64,000 nucleotides of DNA from Bin87 sp965261195 (GTDB taxonomy: Bacteria; Chloroflexota; Dehalococcoidia; Lucifugimonadales; UBA3495): assembly GCA_965261195.1 (NCBI GenBank), contig OZ253455.1, forward strand, positions 3,906,001 to 3,970,000, in the 5' to 3' direction. Under the pieces are notes generated by a model. It saw only the letters and a program-made list of their open reading frames with translations. It made no database searches and was not told where the DNA came from. The position numbers and the translations under genes are program-made. Position 1 is the first letter of the stretch. The number at the start of each line of letters is the position of its first letter. This document shows positions 26,829 to 35,932 of the stretch, in pieces.

Positions 26829-27401
26829 GTGACTGACCACCGCAACCGAGACGATGAGCAGGCCATCCTGGACCTGGCCGCGGGCGACGAGTCCGTGCTG
26901 GAGTCCATTTACGACAAGTTCGCTCAACGCATCTATTCATTGGCCGTTTCGATCCTGAAGGATGAGGCGCTGGCCGAAGACGCCGTACAGGACGTGTTCA
27001 CCAATATCTGGCTGAAGTCGGCCAGCTATCGACCGGAGATGTCGGCGCCGGGCACTTGGATAATGTCGGTAGCGCATCACAAAATCGTCGACATCTATCG
27101 TTCGCGACGGCGCACGACTGACCACACGATCCCCGCCGAGGCGGAGGTTATCCAGCGCATTCCGGATCCAAAGCTGAGTGTGGAACAGCAGGTGGAACGC
27201 AATTTCAACGCCCAACTGGTGCGGGCCGCGCTGGCCGAATTACCGCCGGAGCAGAGCCGCCCGCTGGTGCTGTCGGCGTGGCACGGTTACAGCCAGTCCG
27301 AAATTGCGACCTTGCTCAACCAGCCGCTGGGCACGGTGAAGACCAGAATGCGCCTGGGAATGCAGAAGCTCAAGGCGGCGTTGGAACAATATGTGGCCTG
27401 A
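26829..27401 (+). CDS. ECF sigma factor (SigK/RpoE-like)
   Basis: The 190-residue product has sigma region 2 (YDKFAQRIYSLAVSILKDEA, EDAVQDVFTNIWLK) and region 4 (LPPEQSRPLVLSAWHGYSQS, GTVKTRMRLGMQKLK). It starts at GTG 26829 after GGAGG. It overlaps the anti-sigma gene downstream by 11 bases, the usual arrangement for ECF pairs and a strong sign that the two regulate one another. Its target promoters are unknown; the proteins it controls probably respond to envelope or oxidative stress. Confidence 0.92.
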   Translation: MTDHRNRDDEQAILDLAAGDESVLESIYDKFAQRIYSLAVSILKDEALAEDAVQDVFTNIWLKSASYRPEMSAPGTWIMSVAHHKIVDIYRSRRRTTDHTIPAEAEVIQRIPDPKLSVEQQVERNFNAQLVRAALAELPPEQSRPLVLSAWHGYSQSEIATLLNQPLGTVKTRMRLGMQKLKAALEQYVA

Positions 27402-28524
27402 CGATTTTGGGTTGCCCAACGGCGGTCCGGAATATCCGCCGAAACATCCGCCGGAACATCCGGAGGAGGAACTGGCTGCCTTCGCGCTGAACGCGCTGGA
27501 CGGCCCGGAGTTTCAGGCGGTAGCCCAGCACGTGGTGCAGTGCTTCCATTGTCAGGAGGTGCTGGTCGGTTTCCAGGAGATGGCAGCCCGATTGGCAAGT
27601 GCGGCTCCGGAGACACCGTTGCCGCCCCACCTCAAGACCCGCGTCCTGTCAACGGCGACGCAGCCGGCCAACGCGGTTCGACCGCTGGCGGTGGTGCCGC
27701 CTCCCGACCCACGGTGGTCGATGCGGCGGTTGCGACGCTGGCTGGCTCCGACTGCCATCGGTGTGCTCAGCCTGATGCTGGCCGGCGCTATCGGGGTAAT
27801 CGTGGCCGATGATCGCGAGATTGACCAGCTGACCGCGGCGTTGCAGGCGGTTTCGGCAGATGCAGCAATGACGCCATCTACAGCGGCCGCTGCCGAGTCC
27901 ATCGTCAACATTGCACCCGCCGCCGTATCAGCGCGCAGCGTTGCCGGCGGGAACGCGGCTGTCGGGGAGCCGCCGGGCGCCCAGGCCGATCTGCCAAAGA
28001 CGGTTGCGCCGCTTTCCGCACTCCCCGCCAGCAGCGACGCTGCGGGGGCGGCGGGAACATCGGACGGAACATTGTCCAGCAGCGACCCAGCAGTGGTGGC
28101 AGAGGCCGAACAGGTTGATTTGGTGAAGCAGGAGATGGCCGACGTGGTGGAAGCGACCATGATGGCGATGCAACCTGATGCCGAGAAGCTGCCGATGACA
28201 TCGCCCATGGGGACGGAACCCGCCTCCAAGGGAGTGCTGATTGTTGACCCCACCGGGCAACACGCGGTTCTGATGGTATCGGGGATGCCGGCGGATTCCT
28301 ACCAGGTTTGGCTCGTGCGCGCCGACAAACAGATGCTGGTGGGTCGCATCTTCGTCAACGACGACGACGGCAACAGCATACAGTCGCTGGAAATGGTTGA
28401 GTCCGTGTTCGACTTCCAGGAAGTGGCGCTGCTGCCAGATGAGCGGCACGGGCCGACCACACCGAACGGGGAGAAATTCCTGACGGCCCGAATCATTGGG
28501 GGGCCGCCGCTGCCGCCCCGGTAA
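27391..28524 (+). CDS. RskA-type transmembrane anti-sigma factor
   Basis: The 377-residue product has a cytoplasmic N-terminal zinc anti-sigma motif (HVVQCFHC, Hx3CxxC), one membrane helix (IGVLSLMLAGAIGVIVA) near residue 130, an Ala/Ser/Pro-rich linker and a C-terminal extracytoplasmic RskA domain (HAVLMVSGMPADSYQVWLV). It would hold the upstream sigma factor at the membrane until proteolysis. The linker is of low complexity and much longer than in typical RskA proteins (about 230 residues in total in the classic form). Confidence 0.9.
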   Translation: MWPDDFGLPNGGPEYPPKHPPEHPEEELAAFALNALDGPEFQAVAQHVVQCFHCQEVLVGFQEMAARLASAAPETPLPPHLKTRVLSTATQPANAVRPLAVVPPPDPRWSMRRLRRWLAPTAIGVLSLMLAGAIGVIVADDREIDQLTAALQAVSADAAMTPSTAAAAESIVNIAPAAVSARSVAGGNAAVGEPPGAQADLPKTVAPLSALPASSDAAGAAGTSDGTLSSSDPAVVAEAEQVDLVKQEMADVVEATMMAMQPDAEKLPMTSPMGTEPASKGVLIVDPTGQHAVLMVSGMPADSYQVWLVRADKQMLVGRIFVNDDDGNSIQSLEMVESVFDFQEVALLPDERHGPTTPNGEKFLTARIIGGPPLPPR

Positions 28525-28540
28525 CCCGGTAGTATGTCGG

Positions 28541-28658
28541 GACGATTGCAGAGTCCCCTGACATCCGCTCATGTTGAGCTTGCCGAACCACAGGCGACCA
28601 TCCTTCGGCAGGCTCAGGATGAGCGGGGAGGGGCAATTCCCACAACTTTGCAATCGTC
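28541..28658. repeat. MITE-like nested palindrome
   Basis: The outer inverted ends are GACGATTGCAGAGT (28541-28554) and, inverted, GACGATTGCAAAGT (28645-28658). Inside lies a second palindrome, CCGCTCATGTTGAGCTTGCC facing GGCAGGCTCAGGATGAGCGG. I could not find a clear target duplication. Confidence 0.6.
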
Positions 28659-28689
28659 AGGGTTAGAATGTGGGCGTTGAGGGAATTTT

Positions 28690-28842
28690 ATGACAACCAA
28701 CCGGACTGACGCCAAACCAACGCCGATGCCAACGCGCGACGACGGACTGGACTGCGAGATTTGCGGCGCCCGGATGCAGGAACGCAGTTGCAAGATAACC
28801 TGCCGCAATTGCGGATTCACCAGGGACTGCTCCGACCCGTAG
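28690..28842 (+). CDS. 50-residue zinc-ribbon protein
   Basis: The short frame encodes a disordered Thr/Pro-rich N-terminus followed by CEICGARMQE and CRNCGFTRDC, two CxxC knuckles of a zinc ribbon. Proteins like this are usually missed by annotation. It stands alone between the anti-sigma gene and thyX, which face it from either side. Function unknown; a nucleic-acid or protein-binding adaptor is possible. Confidence 0.65.
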   Translation: MTTNRTDAKPTPMPTRDDGLDCEICGARMQERSCKITCRNCGFTRDCSDP

Positions 28843-28866
28843 GCGGCCCGTAGGCGGCCCGGGCGA

Positions 28867-30303
28867 CTATTGGCCCGCCGATTCCCGCTGGAAAGGCCAC
28901 CAGTCCGGCGCATCCCTGAGCCGCAGGTGGCGAAACAGCTCGGGTTGCACCGCGACGGCCTGACGCATTGCCTCAATGACCGGCTGGCGAATTGATTCGT
29001 GGGCCTGACGGGACGAGCGCAGGTTGAACAGGTGGTAGCACTCGCGGAGACTCATGCGGGACACTACGCGTTGTCGGTGCGCGTGAGTTACCAGGTATTG
29101 GGCAACGGTGGGAGATGCTTCCCCGACGTTCTGGAAAGCCTGCTCGGCTACCGCAACGGCATCGGCGAACAGACCAGCCAGGCCGGCCTGATGAACCAGC
29201 GGCGGCAGATCGTACCCGTTGGCTACTGTCAGCGGTTGGGACAAATAGGTTTGCATCCGGTGGCGGCGAAACTCCCGTAGGGCTCCGTAGTCGAAGGTGA
29301 ACTCGAAGGTGTAACCCGCCAGTTCGAACTCACGGGGCGCGGCGTCGTGGGGGCCGATGTTGCTAACCGCCGCCCCTATTATGTCCAGCCGTTCAGTCTC
29401 GGACATGGCAGCAGCGCCGGCCAGGGCGTTGCCGTAGTCTCCGCCGTAGCGGAACGACAGAGCCGCCGCCAGCTTGCCGGCTGCATCGCGGTCGTAATCC
29501 AGCAGCCGCACCGTTGCCCCGGATTGAGTGTCCCGGGTTACGAACCGGGTGGGAGGTGGCCCATCTCGTGCTGCGATGTAGGGATTGTGGTCGGCGTATT
29601 TGACCAGGGTGGGTGCAATTTCCCGGCCCTGATCGCGCAGTTCGATGCCGATGTCGCGCGCTTCGGCCAGGCTGGAGGACATCAGCTTGGTGATGGCGTA
29701 TTCCAGGGTGCGGGCGTTGGCAGTAAGGCCGACGTTGGTCAGAGTGGCGGCGGGCAGGATGGCGCGGCAGGCGTCGGTGGCGAGCCGCCGCCGGCGCAGG
29801 GAATAGCCGCCGTCCCGCTCGTTCTCCCGCTGCGGCAATTGGCTCCGCAGATGAGTGTGGACTCCCTCCAGCAATGAGGCGTAGGTGTCGAACAGGGCGC
29901 GGCAAGCCGAGATGTACTGGCTCTGCAATGCCGGCCGGGCAGTTAGTTCCGCAGGCACCCAGAAGCTGCCGGCGTCGATCACCTGGTAGCGGGATGATTT
30001 TTCGGTGAATGACGCCAGCCGGTTGTCTTCCAGGGCGTCGCCGGCCAGCCGCGATATATTTTCCACGGCCAGATGGATGATGGCGTGCTCGGCAACGGAG
30101 GCGTGGCCGTAACCGACCACCCAGCGTTCGTTGAAATCGGCAGCCCGTTCTGCGCTGACCTGCTGGGCAATTTCATCGAACGGTTCGGGCCGGCGCGAGG
30201 TCATCGCGAAGGTCACGGCGATTTGTTCCGCCGTGAGGTCGCGCGGTGAAAGCGGGTAGATCCGGCGCTGTCTGGCGGGTAGTCCGGACGACGAAAATGT
30301 CAT
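28867..30303 (-). CDS. thyX: FAD-dependent thymidylate synthase, two ThyX domains
   Basis: The product of about 478 residues carries two ThyX-like halves, where classic ThyX is a homotetramer of 210-250 residue chains. Half 1 has GHASVAEHAIIHLA and the SFTEKSSRY part of the ThyX motif but EDNR in place of the usual RHR. Half 2 has REFRRHRMQTYL, but its NExSxR part is lost. The signature is therefore divided between the halves. It would make dTMP from dUMP with methylene-THF, FAD and NADPH. ATG 30303 is used; a TTG at 30327 directly after the upstream stop (TAGTTG) is an alternative that implies coupling. Confidence 0.85.
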   Translation of the reverse strand: MTFSSSGLPARQRRIYPLSPRDLTAEQIAVTFAMTSRRPEPFDEIAQQVSAERAADFNERWVVGYGHASVAEHAIIHLAVENISRLAGDALEDNRLASFTEKSSRYQVIDAGSFWVPAELTARPALQSQYISACRALFDTYASLLEGVHTHLRSQLPQRENERDGGYSLRRRRLATDACRAILPAATLTNVGLTANARTLEYAITKLMSSSLAEARDIGIELRDQGREIAPTLVKYADHNPYIAARDGPPPTRFVTRDTQSGATVRLLDYDRDAAGKLAAALSFRYGGDYGNALAGAAAMSETERLDIIGAAVSNIGPHDAAPREFELAGYTFEFTFDYGALREFRRHRMQTYLSQPLTVANGYDLPPLVHQAGLAGLFADAVAVAEQAFQNVGEASPTVAQYLVTHAHRQRVVSRMSLRECYHLFNLRSSRQAHESIRQPVIEAMRQAVAVQPELFRHLRLRDAPDWWPFQRESAGQ

Positions 30304-30327
30304 CGGATATATTAGGGGTTGCGTCAA

Positions 30328-31968
30328 CTATCCGGCGCAGAAAGCAGGGAATCCATCGGGCATGACGACTTCGATGAGGTGGATTTTGTCAGTGCTGACG
30401 GCATCCTGGACGGCGCGGGTCATTGCGGCGACGTTGTGGACGCGCGTGCCGCCAATACCGTAGGAATCGAACAGTTTCACGAAGTCGGGGTTGACCAGAT
30501 CGGTTGCCATCCGGCGGCTGCCACGGTCTTGCTGGTAACCCTTCAACACGCCCCAGGCACTGTCGTTGAAGACCATCACGATGGGGTTGATTCCGTACTG
30601 CACGGCGGTGCCCAACTCCTGGGCGTTGTACTGGAAGCCGCCGTCTCCGGTTACGCAAATGACGGGGGATTGCGGCCGGCCCACCTTGGCGCCCATTGCG
30701 GCCGGAAATCCGAAACCGAGACCGGCCCAGCCGTGGGGGTACATATAGCTGCGCGGCCGGTTCATCTGAAGGCACCGCACGGCGCGGTTGGCCGGCACGG
30801 TGGCGTCCAGGGAGAAGATGGTATCGTCCGGAATTACCGACCTGATGGATTCCCAGGCGCGGAGCTCTGGCCCCCATTGCTCCTGGAGTCCGGCGTAGAC
30901 TTGCTCCTTCAGCTCGGCGACTTCACGACGGTAGGCATCGCTGGCGCCGATGTCGGTGTCGCCGGCGGCGTTGAGGAACTGGCGCACGACGGCGCCACTG
31001 TTGGCGGCGATGGGCACCTCGGCGTCATAGTTCCGGCCGATGTAGTCGCTATCGAGCAGGACGTGGACGACGGTTTTCGGGAGCTTGAGGCCCACGCCGG
31101 AGGTGGACCGATAGGGGAGATTACTGCCGAGCACCAGCGCAACGTCGCACTCGCCGAGCCAGTCCAGCACCGGGTTTTGTCCCCAGATGCGGTTGCCCAG
31201 GGCCATGCCCAATGACAGCGGATGGTTTTCGGGGAAGGTGCCTTTGGCGCCGTCTCCGGTTACGACTGGAGCGCCCAGCCGCTCCGCCAAGCGGATTATG
31301 TCATCTGCGCCGCCGGTGGTGTGGATTTCCTCGCCGAGGAAGATCACCGGGCGTTTGGCGTCGCGGAGCAGGTTCCAGGCCCGTTCCACCTGAACCGGGT
31401 CGCCTTGGGGCACCTGCGGTTCCCGCGGTTGAAGCACCTCCACGTCGGCGGACTGGCCCAGCAGGTCGGTGGGCACCTCCAGCTCTATGGGGCGCGGACG
31501 GCGTTCCCGGAAACGGACGAACGCCTCCACAAAGTGGTCGGGGATAGATTCAATCTGTCCGATTTGGGCGTTCCAGTCGGTGACGGCGGAGAACATTCCC
31601 AGCTGATCTTTGGTTTCGTGGGTGGCCATCTTGCCGGTGCCGATGAACTCGGATTCAACGTTGGTGGTAACTTGCAGGATGGACGACGCCGAGAAATAGG
31701 CTTCTCCCATCGCGCCCATCGAGTCGGCGGCGCCGGGGCCGGTGCTGGTGAGCAGGACACCCGGCTTGCCGGTGGCGCGGGAGTACCCGTCGGCCATGTA
31801 GCCGCAGCCCAGTTCCAGCCGCCCCCCGATGAAGCGCACGTCGTCCTGCCGGTCGAAGAGCGCGTCGAACAGGTCAAGGGTGTGCACCGAAATGATGCCG
31901 AAAACGGTATCGACGCCCTGGGCGTGCAGCGATGCGACAACGGCCTGGCCGCCGGTCATTTGTGCCAT
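30328..31968 (-). CDS. ThDP-binding acetolactate-synthase-like enzyme
   Basis: This complete 546-residue ThDP enzyme has the N-terminal Glu in GGRLELGCGYMADGYSRATG, a central domain with VALVLGSNLPYRSTSGVG, and the ThDP motif GDGGFQYNAQELG...VFNDSAWG near 440. GGAGG precedes the ATG. It is probably co-transcribed with thyX downstream, with which it has no obvious metabolic link. The sequence is clearly distinct from the paralogue at 6574, so the substrates probably differ. A regulatory ALS subunit is absent here too. Confidence 0.88.
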   Translation of the reverse strand: MAQMTGGQAVVASLHAQGVDTVFGIISVHTLDLFDALFDRQDDVRFIGGRLELGCGYMADGYSRATGKPGVLLTSTGPGAADSMGAMGEAYFSASSILQVTTNVESEFIGTGKMATHETKDQLGMFSAVTDWNAQIGQIESIPDHFVEAFVRFRERRPRPIELEVPTDLLGQSADVEVLQPREPQVPQGDPVQVERAWNLLRDAKRPVIFLGEEIHTTGGADDIIRLAERLGAPVVTGDGAKGTFPENHPLSLGMALGNRIWGQNPVLDWLGECDVALVLGSNLPYRSTSGVGLKLPKTVVHVLLDSDYIGRNYDAEVPIAANSGAVVRQFLNAAGDTDIGASDAYRREVAELKEQVYAGLQEQWGPELRAWESIRSVIPDDTIFSLDATVPANRAVRCLQMNRPRSYMYPHGWAGLGFGFPAAMGAKVGRPQSPVICVTGDGGFQYNAQELGTAVQYGINPIVMVFNDSAWGVLKGYQQDRGSRRMATDLVNPDFVKLFDSYGIGGTRVHNVAAMTRAVQDAVSTDKIHLIEVVMPDGFPAFCAG

Positions 31969-31980
31969 GGTGGCCTCCGA

Positions 31981-32190
31981 TTAATCAAGATTGGTGGGTG
32001 GTGGCTCGTCGAAAGCGCGGTTGTTGGCTGCGGCGTCAATACGGCGTTGGTTCCATTCTCGCCAAAGCCGGTTGGCTGCGGCCTTGCCTTGCGCCTTGCC
32101 TTCCATGATTCCATCTACCCGGCCTCTGGCAGCGTGCCTTTCGATGACGGGTTTGGTGAGTGTGTTGGTTAAGAATTGGTAGATAGCCAT
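31981..32190 (-). pseudogene. Tail duplication of the neighbouring membrane protein
   Basis: The 69 codons from ATG 32190 (MAIYQFLTNTLTKPVIERH to FDEPPPTNLD) repeat the C-terminal third of the protein encoded at 32213-32755 (MALYQFLTNTLTRPAIERH to FDEPPPSKS). The copies have diverged but remain clearly homologous. The N-terminal membrane region is not duplicated. It could still be translated as a small soluble peptide. Confidence 0.65.
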
Positions 32191-32212
32191 GATTGCTGCA
32201 ACTCCGTGAAAA

Positions 32213-32755
32213 TCAGGATTTGCTGGGTGGTGGTTCGTCGAAAGGCCGGCCGTTGGCTTCGGCGTCAGTCCGCCGCTGTAGCCATTCTTCCCATCGCTGA
32301 TTCGTTTCGGCCCGGCCTTCTTCTCTGCCTTTCTTCCGGCCTTTGGCAATATGCCGTTCAATGGCCGGTCTGGTGAGGGTGTTGGTCAAAAATTGGTAAA
32401 GCGCCATAATTCCTGCTACTCCGTGCATTGTAATCAGTGTGCCAATGGCGAGTCCCACTCCGACGGGCGCATATTCTGCGGCGACTTCGCGGACTAGGGC
32501 GTTCCATGTGGTGAGGCAATCTCGTTCGCTTGCCGCTCGGATAGTCCATACGAGCCCGCAGTGCTGGAAACTCCTTACTTGCACGATCTCATAAATTGTC
32601 CATATAGATGTGCCGATGAATGCCACGAAGTACACCGGCACCAGCGGTTTGGGGATACTCCAGATTGCGGTCCGTTCGTCCTCCAGCGGAGTTGCCAGTA
32701 GAATGAGTAGCCTGACAAAGAATGTTCGTAGTTTTCCGAACATATCTACAGGCAA
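32213..32755 (-). CDS. Membrane protein with charged C-terminal tail, unknown function
   Basis: The 180-residue product has two predicted membrane helices (PLVPVYFVAFIGTSIWTIY and the stretch around VGVGLAIGTLITMHGVA). A basic, Gly/Arg/Lys-rich tail ends in FDEPPPSKS. The pattern of tail residues (IAKGRKKGREEGRAE) resembles the many Chloroflexi and cyanobacterial proteins with GRxEG tails, whose role is not known to me. The 3' third of the gene is duplicated immediately downstream. Confidence 0.6.
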   Translation of the reverse strand: MPVDMFGKLRTFFVRLLILLATPLEDERTAIWSIPKPLVPVYFVAFIGTSIWTIYEIVQVRSFQHCGLVWTIRAASERDCLTTWNALVREVAAEYAPVGVGLAIGTLITMHGVAGIMALYQFLTNTLTRPAIERHIAKGRKKGREEGRAETNQRWEEWLQRRTDAEANGRPFDEPPPSKS

Positions 32756-32908
32756 ATCGGTAGATGATAGGTCAATTTTACGGCATTAGGATCCCCGACG
32801 TATCACCTAACTACTCTGAAAGTAGTAGGTCAACAATTCGGCGCCCAGCGTTTCTGTTTCTGGAAGGTGGATTGTACATGGTATATGTAGGGCTTGTCAG
32901 TCGGTGAT

Positions 32909-33373
32909 TTACCAGCCATCAGCCTGGCATTCTATGCCGTAACTTCCGGTCAGCAGGTCCTCTATCAAAAGGGCTTCATACCGCCAAGAGGCACTTGCGG
33001 AAACGCCGGATGTGTTGTCCAGAGCACTTGCTATCTGTACCCCGCCGTCATAAATTTGGCACGATACCTGTGCGTAGCTCAGGAACTTGCCCGTATTGTT
33101 GCGTACCTGACCACGGATGACTGTGCTGCCGTATGACGTACTGCCGAATTTCGGCTTCTGCTCGACAATGAATTTGCCGGACTGGCTGCCACTGCCGCCA
33201 CCCACATTCTGGCCACCGTCCAAGCACGCGACCCACGAGTAGCCCAGCACACATAGCAGTGGGGAGAGAACTGAGATTTGACGCACCGAGTTCAAAAGTT
33301 TTCCGTTTCTCCTGTACCAATGTGTCAAGCCAACTGCAATGTCAGCCGGCGGGACCACTCTTACCGATACCAT
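32909..33373 (-). CDS. Secreted or membrane-anchored FxLYD-domain protein
   Basis: The 154-residue product has a hydrophobic N-terminal segment (ISVLSPLLCVLGYSWVAC) that could be a signal anchor or a poor lipobox ending at Cys. A Gly/Ser linker follows, then an FxLYD-type beta-sandwich (VIRGQVRNNTGKFLSYAQVS through ASASWRYEA). Such domains occur outside the cell in proteins of mostly unknown role. ATG 33373 follows a near-perfect AGGAGGT. It starts 12 bp after the E2 stop and is therefore probably the last gene of the dehydrogenase operon. Confidence 0.7.
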   Translation of the reverse strand: MVSVRVVPPADIAVGLTHWYRRNGKLLNSVRQISVLSPLLCVLGYSWVACLDGGQNVGGGSGSQSGKFIVEQKPKFGSTSYGSTVIRGQVRNNTGKFLSYAQVSCQIYDGGVQIASALDNTSGVSASASWRYEALLIEDLLTGSYGIECQADGW

Positions 33374-33384
33374 TGTTACCTCCT

Positions 33385-34608
33385 CTAAATCATCAGGCTT
33401 ATCGGGTTTTCCAGGACGCGTTTGATCTCCATGAGGAACACGGCTGCCTCCGCGCCGTCGGCGACCCGGTGGTCGGTGGAGAGGGTGGCTTTCATCATCT
33501 GACCAACTGTGAGCTCGCCGCCGCGGACGACCGGCTGCTCCTTGACGCTGCCCACGGCGAGAATGGCCGCGTGGGGTGGGTAGATGATGGCGGTGAAACT
33601 CTCCACGTCGAACATACCCATATTGCTGATGCTGAAGGTGGTGCCGCTGTATTCGTCGTTGCGCAGCGTACCGTTGTTGGCGCGGTCGATGAGGTCTTTG
33701 GTGGCAGTGGCGATTTGCAGCAGGCTCTTACTCTCGCAGTTGCTGATGCCGGGCAGGATCAACCCGGTGTCCAGCGCAATGGCGATGCCGATGTTCATTG
33801 CGCCGTGGACTTCCAGGTGGTCGCCACGGAAGAATGAGTTGAACTTGGGGTGTTGGGCCAGGGCCAGGGCGCACGCTTTGACCATGAGGTCATTGACCGA
33901 CACGCGCTGGTCGGGGCCAGCGGCATCGTTCACGTCGCGGCGCAGGGCCATTGCCTTGCCCATGTCAATTTCCGCGGTTACGTAGAAATGGGGCGCGGTG
34001 GCCTTGCTATCCGCAGTAACCCGGGCGATGGTCTGACGCATCCGGGTAAGTTCGATGCGGGAGTCGGCCGGCGCGGCGGCGACCGTCGCTGCTGGTAGGG
34101 CCGCCGCCGCAACCGCGGGGGCGGGTTGGTAGTTGAGCACGTCCGATTCCACGATGCGCCCGTTGGGACCGGTCCCAGTCAACAGGGACAGGTCGATACC
34201 CTGCTCGCGGGCCAAACGGCGGGCGATGGGGGAAGCGCGCACCTCGCCATCTGCCGACGGGGCGGGGGCGGGCGTTGGGGGAGCTGCCGCAGGAGCAGGG
34301 GCCGGCGCGGCGGCCGGGGCGGGTTCAGCGGCCGGCGCGGCCGGCTCCGGCGCGTCAGGGACCGCCTCTCCGGGCTGAGTGATAATGGCGATGAGGTTGC
34401 CCACAGGCACGGCGACACCGGCCTCGGCTACGATTCGGCCCAAGACACCACCGGCGTAGGCTTCAAACTCCACCGTGGCCTTGTCGGTTTCGATGTCGGC
34501 AATGACTTCGCCCCGGTCCACCGTCTCGCCTTCCTGTTTGTACCAGCGAACGACAGTGCCTTCCCGCATATCGTAGCCCATTTGCGGCATCACAATGTTG
34601 GTAGCCAC
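33385..34608 (-). CDS. pdhC: Dihydrolipoamide acyltransferase (E2) of a 2-oxoacid dehydrogenase
   Basis: The 407-residue E2 has a single lipoyl domain (IETDKATVEFEAYAGG, with the lipoylated Lys) and an Ala/Pro-rich hinge. An E3/E1-binding domain follows (RASPIARRLAREQGIDLSLL), then the catalytic core ending with the STDHRVADG motif (His and Asp of the active site). It transfers the acyl group from E1 to CoA. GTG 34608 has a strong AAGGAGGA. It is separated from E1beta by 270 bp that hold a broken small gene. Confidence 0.92.
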   Translation of the reverse strand: MATNIVMPQMGYDMREGTVVRWYKQEGETVDRGEVIADIETDKATVEFEAYAGGVLGRIVAEAGVAVPVGNLIAIITQPGEAVPDAPEPAAPAAEPAPAAAPAPAPAAAPPTPAPAPSADGEVRASPIARRLAREQGIDLSLLTGTGPNGRIVESDVLNYQPAPAVAAAALPAATVAAAPADSRIELTRMRQTIARVTADSKATAPHFYVTAEIDMGKAMALRRDVNDAAGPDQRVSVNDLMVKACALALAQHPKFNSFFRGDHLEVHGAMNIGIAIALDTGLILPGISNCESKSLLQIATATKDLIDRANNGTLRNDEYSGTTFSISNMGMFDVESFTAIIYPPHAAILAVGSVKEQPVVRGGELTVGQMMKATLSTDHRVADGAEAAVFLMEIKRVLENPISLMI

Positions 34609-34655
34609 GGAGTCCTCCTTCTTTGTTCTTACAACGGGTAGGGTGCGTTAGAACA

Positions 34656-34847
34656 TCAGGGTATCGGATCGAAGATGACGAACCACTCGCCCACGAGAAT
34701 CCAGGTCAATATTCCGACTATGATTGTGGGAATCCAGCTTCGATTAGTCAACCAAAAAACGAGCAGGGCCGGCTACCCGAACACGACCAACACGAGCGTC
34801 AGTTTGAGGCAACCGCCGCATCCGCGTCCACTATTGATTCGTGCCAT
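34656..34847 (-). pseudogene. Small membrane protein interrupted by an amber codon
   Basis: From ATG 34847 the frame reads MARINSGRGCGGCLKLTLVL, then VVFG, a TAG, and continues PALLVFWLTNRSWIPTIIV through GEWFVIFDPIP to a TGA. The stretch after the stop is strongly hydrophobic, so a 63-residue membrane protein has probably been lost through a single amber mutation. It lies inside the dehydrogenase operon between E1beta and E2. Confidence 0.55.
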
Positions 34848-34881
34848 ACTCAAATGCGGCTCAACGGTAGCATCACTGATG

Positions 34882-35868
34882 TTAGGCCGGCCGGTTCAGA
34901 ATCTGGCGGGCAGCGGCAGCCACGCGTTGGGCGTCGGGTATCGCGAGCTGCTCCAGCGGGAACGAGTAGGGCATGGGCACTTCGGCGCCGGCGATGCGGC
35001 CCACCGGCGCGTCCAGATAGTCGAAGGCTTGTTCCTGAATTTGCGACACCAGTTCGCCGGCAAATCCGCCCAGGCGGGTGGTTTCTTCCACCATGAGGGC
35101 GTGGTGGGTCTTTTTCACCGAGTTGACCAGGGTTTCCACGTCCAGTGGACGGAGGCAGCGCAGGTCGATGACATCGGCTTCGATGCCATCCTGAGCCAGC
35201 AGCTCGGCGGCCTGTTCGGCGATGAGGGCCATGCGGGAGTACCCGCAGATCGTGATGTCCTTGCCGGTGCGTCGCAAATCTGCCTGGCCGATGGGAATGC
35301 GGAAATCGCCGGTTTCGGGGGCCTCGCCGCGGGTGCTGTAGAGCAGGATGTGTTCGACAAACAACACCGGGTCGTTGAGGTCGCGGCAGGTGCGGAACAG
35401 GCCGATCACGTCGCGGGGGGTGGAGGGTGTGACGACCGTGAGGCCGGGCACCGATGCGTACCAACCCTCGAATGACTGCGAGTGGGTGGCTCCAACGGAT
35501 GCGCCAGCGCCGGTGACAGTGCGAATAATCAGGGGGATGGTGAACTGGCCACCGGACATATACCGGATTTTGGCGGCGTGATTGACGATCTGGTCCATGG
35601 CCAGCAGGCTGAAGTTGATGGTCATCAGTTCGACCACCGGGCGGAGGCCCGCCATCGCCGCGCCCACGCCGGCGCCCACGATTACCGACTCAGCCAGGGG
35701 TGAGTCCTTGATGCGGCGCGCTCCGTACTGCTCCCAAAACCCTTTCGTAACGGCGAACGCGCCCCCGTAGGGGCCGATGTCCTCGCCCATCAGGAAAACG
35801 CGCTCGTCTTCGTCGAGGGCTTCGCGCAATGCGGTAGAAACGGCTTCCCGATATGTGATGACCGACAT
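34882..35868 (-). CDS. pdhB: 2-oxoacid (pyruvate) dehydrogenase E1 component, beta subunit
   Basis: The 328-residue protein begins MSVITYREAVSTALREALDE, contains FLMGEDIGPYGGAFAVTKG, and ends with the transketolase C-domain segments KTHHALMVEETTRLGGFAGE and PMPYSFPLEQ. ATG 35868 follows AGAGGAAA and matches the normal start of the family, although the frame is open to 36069. With the alpha subunit it forms the ThDP-dependent decarboxylase. The substrate is probably pyruvate, but branched-chain or acetoin use cannot be excluded. Confidence 0.92.
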   Translation of the reverse strand: MSVITYREAVSTALREALDEDERVFLMGEDIGPYGGAFAVTKGFWEQYGARRIKDSPLAESVIVGAGVGAAMAGLRPVVELMTINFSLLAMDQIVNHAAKIRYMSGGQFTIPLIIRTVTGAGASVGATHSQSFEGWYASVPGLTVVTPSTPRDVIGLFRTCRDLNDPVLFVEHILLYSTRGEAPETGDFRIPIGQADLRRTGKDITICGYSRMALIAEQAAELLAQDGIEADVIDLRCLRPLDVETLVNSVKKTHHALMVEETTRLGGFAGELVSQIQEQAFDYLDAPVGRIAGAEVPMPYSFPLEQLAIPDAQRVAAAARQILNRPA

Positions 35869-35932
35869 GGTATTTCCTCTCGCCGCAGAGTATCCGGGTA
35901 TCTGGCGCAAACCGGTGGGGAGTGCAGTACGA

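Noticed and set aside
34773..34775. Amber codon read as pyrrolysine
   Set aside because: No pyl genes are seen, and the context is a small protein of unknown role; a nonsense mutation is simpler.
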